The notes under the pieces were generated by a model that was not told where the DNA came from, did no database searches, and saw only the letters and a program-made list of their open reading frames with translations. Of a stretch of DNA of 64,000 nucleotides, positions 59,617-64,000 are shown piece after piece. This DNA is from an uncultured Eubacteriales bacterium (GTDB lineage: Bacteria > Bacillota > Clostridia > Lachnospirales > Lachnospiraceae). The stretch spans positions 1 through 64,000 of the forward strand of contig ONHA01000001.1 of the NCBI GenBank assembly GCA_900317515.1, written 5' to 3'. Position 1 is the first letter of the stretch. Each line of letters opens with the position of its first letter. Position numbers and translations under genes: made by a program.

Positions 59617-60579
59617 TTACTTAACGATTTCACCCTTCGATACCCTGGTTGTCAGTGTGATAATAATGAGAAGCGCAAGGCCCGTGATGACGTCCTGGAT
59701 GGCCGTCGGTGCGCCGAGCGCGATGAATCCGTAGAAAATGATATTGATCATGAACTCACCGATGATGATCGCCTGCAGCGGAATGCCGTATTTCTTGAAG
59801 GCCGTACCGAAGAAGCAGCCCATGGTCGGGATAAAGTTGCGGCTCATGGAGGCCATGCCGGTGACCGCAACGATGGAGGAACCGTAGCTGATCGTGAGGA
59901 CAGCCATGACTCCGAGGAAGGCCCCGCTGATAACGAAAGCGAGCACCTTGTATTTGTTGACGTTGATACCCATGTTCTTGGCGACGAATTCGTTGCTGCC
60001 GATCGCATAGGTGTATGTGCCGATCTTCGTGTAGTTGAGGATCAGGTAGGCGATGACGAATGCCGCCAGGGCAAGGATCAGGTTGCCGGGCATTTTTCCG
60101 AACGCCATAAGATTTGTCGGCAGGGTCTCCTTGCCGGAGATGATGTTGGCCAGAGCCTCATAGATGAGGGCAAGTCCTGTCGTGACGATCATGGACGGAA
60201 TCCTCAGCTTGACATAGAACGTACCGTTCAGGAAGCCTACGATCGCGCCGGTCGCCACGCAGCCGAGGATCAGGCCGGGATAGCCGAGACCGAACTGGGT
60301 GGCCAGTTTCGCTCCGATGATGGAGGAAAGCACGATGTTGGCACCGATCGAGAAATCGAACATGCCCATGACCATAACAAAATAGAAACCGACGGCACCG
60401 GTCGCGGCAATAAGGCTCGCTTCAAAATAGCTGACCATGTTGGAGGGTGAGCCGAAATTGCCAGGTGTCGCAATTTTAAATATCAGCCAGGAAACAATGA
60501 TCAGGGCAGCCAGAATAATATATCCTCTGACGGATCCGGATACCTTCTTTCCCGCGGATGCTTGCTTAGACGATCCCAT
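59617..60579 (-). CDS. Sugar ABC transporter permease 1 (RbsC-like)
   Basis: This 320-aa polytopic protein has GFYFVMVMGMFDFSIGANIV, NYTKIGTYTYAIGSNEFVAK (the coupling-loop block) and MASMSRNFIPTMGCFFGTAF. It forms the heteromeric channel with permease 2. The start at 60579 follows AAAGGAGAAATCAA. An intrinsic terminator precedes it. Confidence 0.92.
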   Translation of the reverse strand: MGSSKQASAGKKVSGSVRGYIILAALIIVSWLIFKIATPGNFGSPSNMVSYFEASLIAATGAVGFYFVMVMGMFDFSIGANIVLSSIIGAKLATQFGLGYPGLILGCVATGAIVGFLNGTFYVKLRIPSMIVTTGLALIYEALANIISGKETLPTNLMAFGKMPGNLILALAAFVIAYLILNYTKIGTYTYAIGSNEFVAKNMGINVNKYKVLAFVISGAFLGVMAVLTISYGSSIVAVTGMASMSRNFIPTMGCFFGTAFKKYGIPLQAIIIGEFMINIIFYGFIALGAPTAIQDVITGLALLIIITLTTRVSKGEIVK

Positions 60580-60595
60580 TTGATTTCTCCTTTGA

Positions 60596-60628
60596 TAAAA
60601 AAGGCCGGTACCTGAAGCGATACCGGCC
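60596..60628 (-). terminator. Internal terminator between binding protein and permease genes
   Basis: On the minus strand a stem GGCCGGTA / TACCGGCC with a 10-nt loop is followed by TTTTTTATC. It probably terminates most transcripts after the binding-protein gene, so less message reaches the membrane components. Confidence 0.88.
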
Positions 60629-60682
60629 GGAATCACTTATGCTTCTGCACTTGTGATCAGATGGTTATTGACAAGTCCTTTA

Positions 60683-61885
60683 TCAGCCCGCAGCACGAGC
60701 AGCCGCATCTTCGATGGAGAGCTTCTGAGCGGTAGCCTTGAGCTCTTCCATGCTCTGGTCTGCCATCGCGACAAGCTCATCGTTGGTGTACGGAAGCTGA
60801 TCGACGAAGTACTTCTCATAATCTGCATAGTCCTCAGCGGAGGCAACATACAGATACGGGAACTCAACGTTCTCAAACTTGCCTGCGAAATCGGTGTAGT
60901 TGCCCTTGACAGCGTTGTAAACCATCATGAAAGCAAACAGCGGATCGCAGTAATGTCCGCCGGACTCACCGGCAACCGGGTCTGCTTCATCGGCAAGTCT
61001 CTCGCCGAGGTCCGGAAGGAAGTCTGTGGAAACGATATCGATATCGGAACCCTTGCCGTTCTTGACAACCGCTGCGATGGCACCCTGGAGCGGGTCTCCG
61101 CCGCCGCCGGCCGGAATGATCGCGTCAAGGTTAGCGTCAGCAGCCATCAGAGCGTCAGCAGCCTTTGCGCCGCCTTCGGAAGATGTGCCTGCATACTGCG
61201 GCTCGGAAAGAGTGACGAGGTCGTTCGGGTTCGCCTTGTTCCACTCTTCAACGCCGGCCTTGTAGCCTTCCCATCTGCCGAGCCATGTGGCATCGCCCTG
61301 CTCCCAGCCGATGAGACCGATGTTTCTGTCGCCCTTGTCGATCAGCATCTGGACGAGCTTCTTGCCGTTTTCCGGCTCGTTCTCGTGGACAGCGCCGATG
61401 TAGTACTGAGAGTCGACAGCTGCCTGATAGATCTCAGGGCTGTTCTGCTCGCTGATGATGCGGAAGAACTGTGCAAGATAAACGCCGTTATCGTTGCAGG
61501 TCTTGATGGCGGAAGCCATCTCAGTGTCGGAAGAGTTGCAGATGATGATGCCCTTGCAGCCCGCAGCAGCGAGGGTCTCAACAGAAGCGGTAACCTGCTC
61601 GGAGACGTGAGCCTGGTCGACATACTGGATGTCAACATCGAGAGCCTTTGCGGCAGCGTCGAGGATCAGCTTGCACTGAGAGCCGAGGACGTCCGTGGAG
61701 CTCCAGATGGAGACGCCGATCTTGATCTTGCCGTCAGCAGCCGGAGCTGCAGCTTCGCCTGCCGTGGAAGCGGCAGCGTCGCCGCCGGCAGCCGTAGATG
61801 CCCCTGAACCTGAACCGCCGCAGCCTGCGAGCGCGGTCACTGCCAGTGCAGCGGCCATGACTAAACTCATTAATTTCTTTTTCAT
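60683..61885 (-). CDS. Sugar ABC transporter substrate-binding lipoprotein
   Basis: This 400-aa periplasmic-binding-protein family member has a type II signal peptide ending LAGC, a Gly/Ser/Ala linker and a type I binding fold (KIGVSIWSSTDVLGSQCKL, GIIICNSSDTEMASAIKTC, LDAIIPAGGGGDPLQG). The ligand is probably a sugar but cannot be named. It is the first gene of the operon, with a consensus promoter and a strong RBS (AAGGAGGAAGC). Confidence 0.93.
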   Translation of the reverse strand: MKKKLMSLVMAAALAVTALAGCGGSGSGASTAAGGDAAASTAGEAAAPAADGKIKIGVSIWSSTDVLGSQCKLILDAAAKALDVDIQYVDQAHVSEQVTASVETLAAAGCKGIIICNSSDTEMASAIKTCNDNGVYLAQFFRIISEQNSPEIYQAAVDSQYYIGAVHENEPENGKKLVQMLIDKGDRNIGLIGWEQGDATWLGRWEGYKAGVEEWNKANPNDLVTLSEPQYAGTSSEGGAKAADALMAADANLDAIIPAGGGGDPLQGAIAAVVKNGKGSDIDIVSTDFLPDLGERLADEADPVAGESGGHYCDPLFAFMMVYNAVKGNYTDFAGKFENVEFPYLYVASAEDYADYEKYFVDQLPYTNDELVAMADQSMEELKATAQKLSIEDAAARAAG

Positions 61886-61956
61886 GCTTCCTCCTTAAAA
61901 TTTGTTTAGATATTAGTGAAATACTTTATTATCTCACCGCCGTTTGTATCATATCT

Positions 61957-61985
61957 AATATACATACTGTATGGCGATTTGTCAA
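61957..61985 (-). promoter_or_regulatory. Promoter of the sugar transporter operon
   Basis: On the minus strand: TTGACA (61980-61985), 17 bp, TATATT (61957-61962). The spacer holds an 11-bp palindrome, CATAC-N-GTATG, a possible operator. Confidence 0.82.
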
Positions 61986-61993
61986 TAATGTGC

Positions 61994-62042
61994 AAAAAAA
62001 AATGAGCACGGTGCGATATTTTGAAATATCTCACTATGCTCA
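61994..62042 (-). terminator. Terminator after miaA
   Basis: On the minus strand, TGAGCA...TGCTCA outer arms and GATATTT/AAATATC inner arms form an interrupted hairpin followed by nine T. It separates miaA from the transporter promoter. Confidence 0.9.
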
Positions 62043-62058
62043 TCATTACCGTATTTTT

Positions 62059-63000
62059 TCAGCGGAGGATCTGCTCTTTCATATACTTCGCGATACGGAT
62101 CGAATCATTCCCGAAATCAGCCCGATCTATCCACACCGCATCCTTCTCCCGCTTGAACCAGGTGATCTGCCGCTTTGCAAAGTGTCTGGTATCGCGCTTT
62201 AAGATGCGCACGGCCTCCTCAAGGGAAATAAGCCCGTCCATGCAGTCCAGCATCTCCTTGTAGCCGAGCCCCTGCATGGAGACGTCCTCGCGGGAAAGCC
62301 CCATGGCCTTGAGGTACATGACCTCATCGTACAGCCCCTCTTCCATCATGAAATCGACGCGGCGGTCGATCCTCTCATAGAGCTTTGCCCGGTCCATCGC
62401 AATCACGAAATAGTGGAGATCATAAGGGCTCTCCTTAAGCTTCTCCTCCTCATTGTGGGCATAGATGCTCTGCCCGGTCTCCTCGAAGTACTCGATGGCC
62501 CGAATCACCCGCTTCACGTTGTTCGGATGGATGGTCCGCGCGGAATCAGGATCGACAGCGGCGAGAAGTTTGTGGAGGGCTTCATTTCCCTCCTTTTCGG
62601 CAATCTGAGCCAGTTCCGCCCGCCTTGCCTCTCTCGATCCGGTCTCCGTGAAATCAATATCCCGTGTCACCGCCTGAATATAAAAGCCGGTGCCGCCGCA
62701 GAGGATCGGAACGTGTCCGCGGAAGGCAATATCACGGATTGCCTCCTTTGCGAGCGCGGCATACCGCACCACATCGAAGGCGTCCTTCGGGTCCGCCACA
62801 TCGATCAGATGGTGGGGAACTCCCATCATCTCCTCCTTTGTGATCTTTGCAGACCCGATGTCCATATATTTATAGACCTGCATGGAATCGGCGGAGATAA
62901 TCTCCCCGCCGATCATTCTGGCCAGTTCGACCGCAGCCTCGCTCTTGCCGGCAGCGGTGGGCCCGGCCACGACAACTAATGTTTGTTTTGTATCAGACAA
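62059..63000 (-). CDS. miaA: tRNA dimethylallyltransferase MiaA
   Basis: This 313-aa enzyme prenylates A37 of tRNAs that read UNN codons. It has the P-loop VVAGPTAAGKSEAAVELARM, ISADSMQVYKYMDIGSAK, VPHHLIDVADP and the C-terminal DTRHFAKRQITWFKRE. The start overlaps the mutL stop by 8 bp; the mutL-miaA order is conserved. Confidence 0.97.
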   Translation of the reverse strand: MSDTKQTLVVVAGPTAAGKSEAAVELARMIGGEIISADSMQVYKYMDIGSAKITKEEMMGVPHHLIDVADPKDAFDVVRYAALAKEAIRDIAFRGHVPILCGGTGFYIQAVTRDIDFTETGSREARRAELAQIAEKEGNEALHKLLAAVDPDSARTIHPNNVKRVIRAIEYFEETGQSIYAHNEEEKLKESPYDLHYFVIAMDRAKLYERIDRRVDFMMEEGLYDEVMYLKAMGLSREDVSMQGLGYKEMLDCMDGLISLEEAVRILKRDTRHFAKRQITWFKREKDAVWIDRADFGNDSIRIAKYMKEQILR

Positions 63001-64000
63001 TTCTCTTGAACCTCTTTTCCAGGTCTTTCTCCGTCAGCGTGATGATCGTCGGCCGTCCGTGCGGGCAGTGATACGGGTCATCACAGGTGAAGAGTTCGTC
63101 GATGAGGGCTTTGGCCTCGGAAAATGAAAGCCGATCGCCTCCCTTGACCGCTGCCTTGCAGGCCTCCGTGGCGACCTTCAGAACGTAGATGCCCAGCTTC
63201 TTTGCGTCCTGAGTCACCTCAAGATTGTCGAGAAGCTCCGTGAAAAGTTCGCGGGAGCCCAGGGCAGAGAGGGAGTACGGTACGGCGGAGATCTTGTATT
63301 CATTTCCCCCGAAGGGCTCGATCTCAAAACCGCAGCTGGCAAACGCCTCGCCGTACTCGGCGATGAGCATTCTCTCCTCCGCGCTCAGCGTGACGATCAC
63401 GGGCGGCGAGATCTGCTGGGACGCGATCGCGCTGTTCTCATAGTCCCGCATGAAGCGGCAGAAAAGCACCTTCTCGTGGGCCGCATGCTGGTCGATCATG
63501 AACAGCTGGTCGCCGAATTCAATGATCCAGTAGGTGTTGAACGCACAGCCGATGATCCGCCTCAGCGGGGCGGCTTCCGGGGAGAGAACATTCGGAAGGA
63601 AGCTTGCCTGCTCGTAACGGATCTTTTCTTCGGGCTTTGAGGTCTCCTCCGGAGCAGATGCCTTCGGAACAGGTGCATTCTGTGTTTCCGGAGAAGGTGC
63701 GGCCTGTGTTTCCGCAGCAGATGCAATCGAGGCTTCCTGAACAGGTGAAGACGGTGCGGTCTGCGTTTCCTTGGCAGATCTCTTCTCTGCTTCCGGAACC
63801 GGTACCGCTGTTTCACGTTCCCGGATCACCGGGGAAGCAGTATTTTCTTTTTGCGGTGAAACAACAGAATCCTGCTGTTCCGGCAGCTTTCGGACGATTC
63901 CTTCCGGAACGCGCTTCTGAGCATCCGCCTCACTTCTCTCCCGGATCATCTCCCGCTCGAAAGGCGCCGGATTGGCATATCGTTCGGGCTTTTCCGCCCT
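62993..64000 (-). CDS. mutL: DNA mismatch repair protein MutL, N-terminus outside window
   Basis: About 335 C-terminal residues are visible, and the frame stays open to the window end. A low-complexity Pro/Ala/Glu/Ser linker (about 63570-63870) precedes the C-terminal dimerisation and endonuclease domain, with LFMIDQHAAHEKVLFCRFMR (DQHA metal motif) and the end motif CPHGRPTIITLTEKDL. These indicate an endonuclease-competent MutL, as in bacteria lacking MutH. Within the linker the DNA holds imperfect repeats of roughly 30 bp. It is translationally coupled to miaA. Confidence 0.95.
   Translation of the reverse strand, partial: RAEKPERYANPAPFEREMIRERSEADAQKRVPEGIVRKLPEQQDSVVSPQKENTASPVIRERETAVPVPEAEKRSAKETQTAPSSPVQEASIASAAETQAAPSPETQNAPVPKASAPEETSKPEEKIRYEQASFLPNVLSPEAAPLRRIIGCAFNTYWIIEFGDQLFMIDQHAAHEKVLFCRFMRDYENSAIASQQISPPVIVTLSAEERMLIAEYGEAFASCGFEIEPFGGNEYKISAVPYSLSALGSRELFTELLDNLEVTQDAKKLGIYVLKVATEACKAAVKGGDRLSFSEAKALIDELFTCDDPYHCPHGRPTIITLTEKDLEKRFKRIV

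Noticed and set aside
60653..61807. 384-aa plus-strand open frame
   Set aside because: Antisense to the binding-protein gene with a clear lipobox and RBS; shadow.

Overview
The window is a gene-dense, GC-rich piece of a Firmicutes chromosome. It most resembles a spore-forming Clostridia member, probably Lachnospiraceae-like. The evidence is a GerW/YtfJ-type sporulation protein with its DUF2953 partner, the L21 / Prp / extended-L27 / Obg ribosomal cluster, a lexA/yneA-type SOS divergon, HisZ with short-form HisG, the SepF division protein and Gram-positive style sigma-A promoters. No rRNA or tRNA gene, insertion sequence, prophage or CRISPR array was seen. The taxonomic placement is an inference from gene content.

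Layout, + strand, about 1-34.9 kb. A truncated U32 peptidase leads into a SEDS (FtsW/RodA) plus class B PBP pair, a small unknown protein, and DUF2953 with YtfJ. A divergent rpmB (minus strand) faces the Asp23/FakA operon. Then come recG; mgsA-rsmD-coaD with a coiled-coil protein; pepD; a small alarmone synthetase; an RsmF-type methyltransferase; a HAD phosphatase; a two-TM unknown; an RluA synthase; lepB; recU; and hisZ-hisG-hisD-hisIE. After a DUF937-like gene there is a radical-SAM / DUF2344 / RNase E/G / L21 / Prp / L27 / Obg / YhbY / NadD / YqeK / RsfS superoperon, ending with a transglutaminase-like lipoprotein.

Centre, about 34.9-38.1 kb. lexA (minus) and a LysM YneA-like gene (plus) share a promoter region with several LexA boxes. 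A PPOx-type flavoprotein follows. Next is a 300-bp gene-free stretch holding a promoter, two 65-bp direct repeats and an inverted copy of their core. A complete, solitary tyrosine recombinase lies immediately downstream.

Layout, - strand, about 38.1-64 kb. A cytidylate-kinase-like gene, rluD, lspA and aroB are followed upstream by a division cluster (P-loop protein, membrane-anchored HlyD-like protein, YggS, SepF). Further upstream is an elongasome operon (radC-mreB-mreC-mreD-PBP2-rodA-dacF). Then come two overlapping flavoprotein genes and a YnbB-type PLP enzyme, a complete sugar ABC-transporter operon with its own promoter and terminators, and miaA-mutL, which runs off the window end.

The most interesting observations are: (i) a 9-bp word, GAAAATGAA/TTCATTTTC, hand-counted 18 times against about 0.5 expected for a uniform 9-mer; (ii) the repeat-bearing leader of the solitary recombinase; (iii) a methylglyoxal synthase homologue in which three conserved active-site positions are changed; (iv) a HisF-like domain without its catalytic aspartates fused to HisI-HisE; (v) a divergent MreB with altered nucleotide-binding motifs beside an enlarged PBP2; (vi) a transporter cassette between miaA and the ynbB-like gene.
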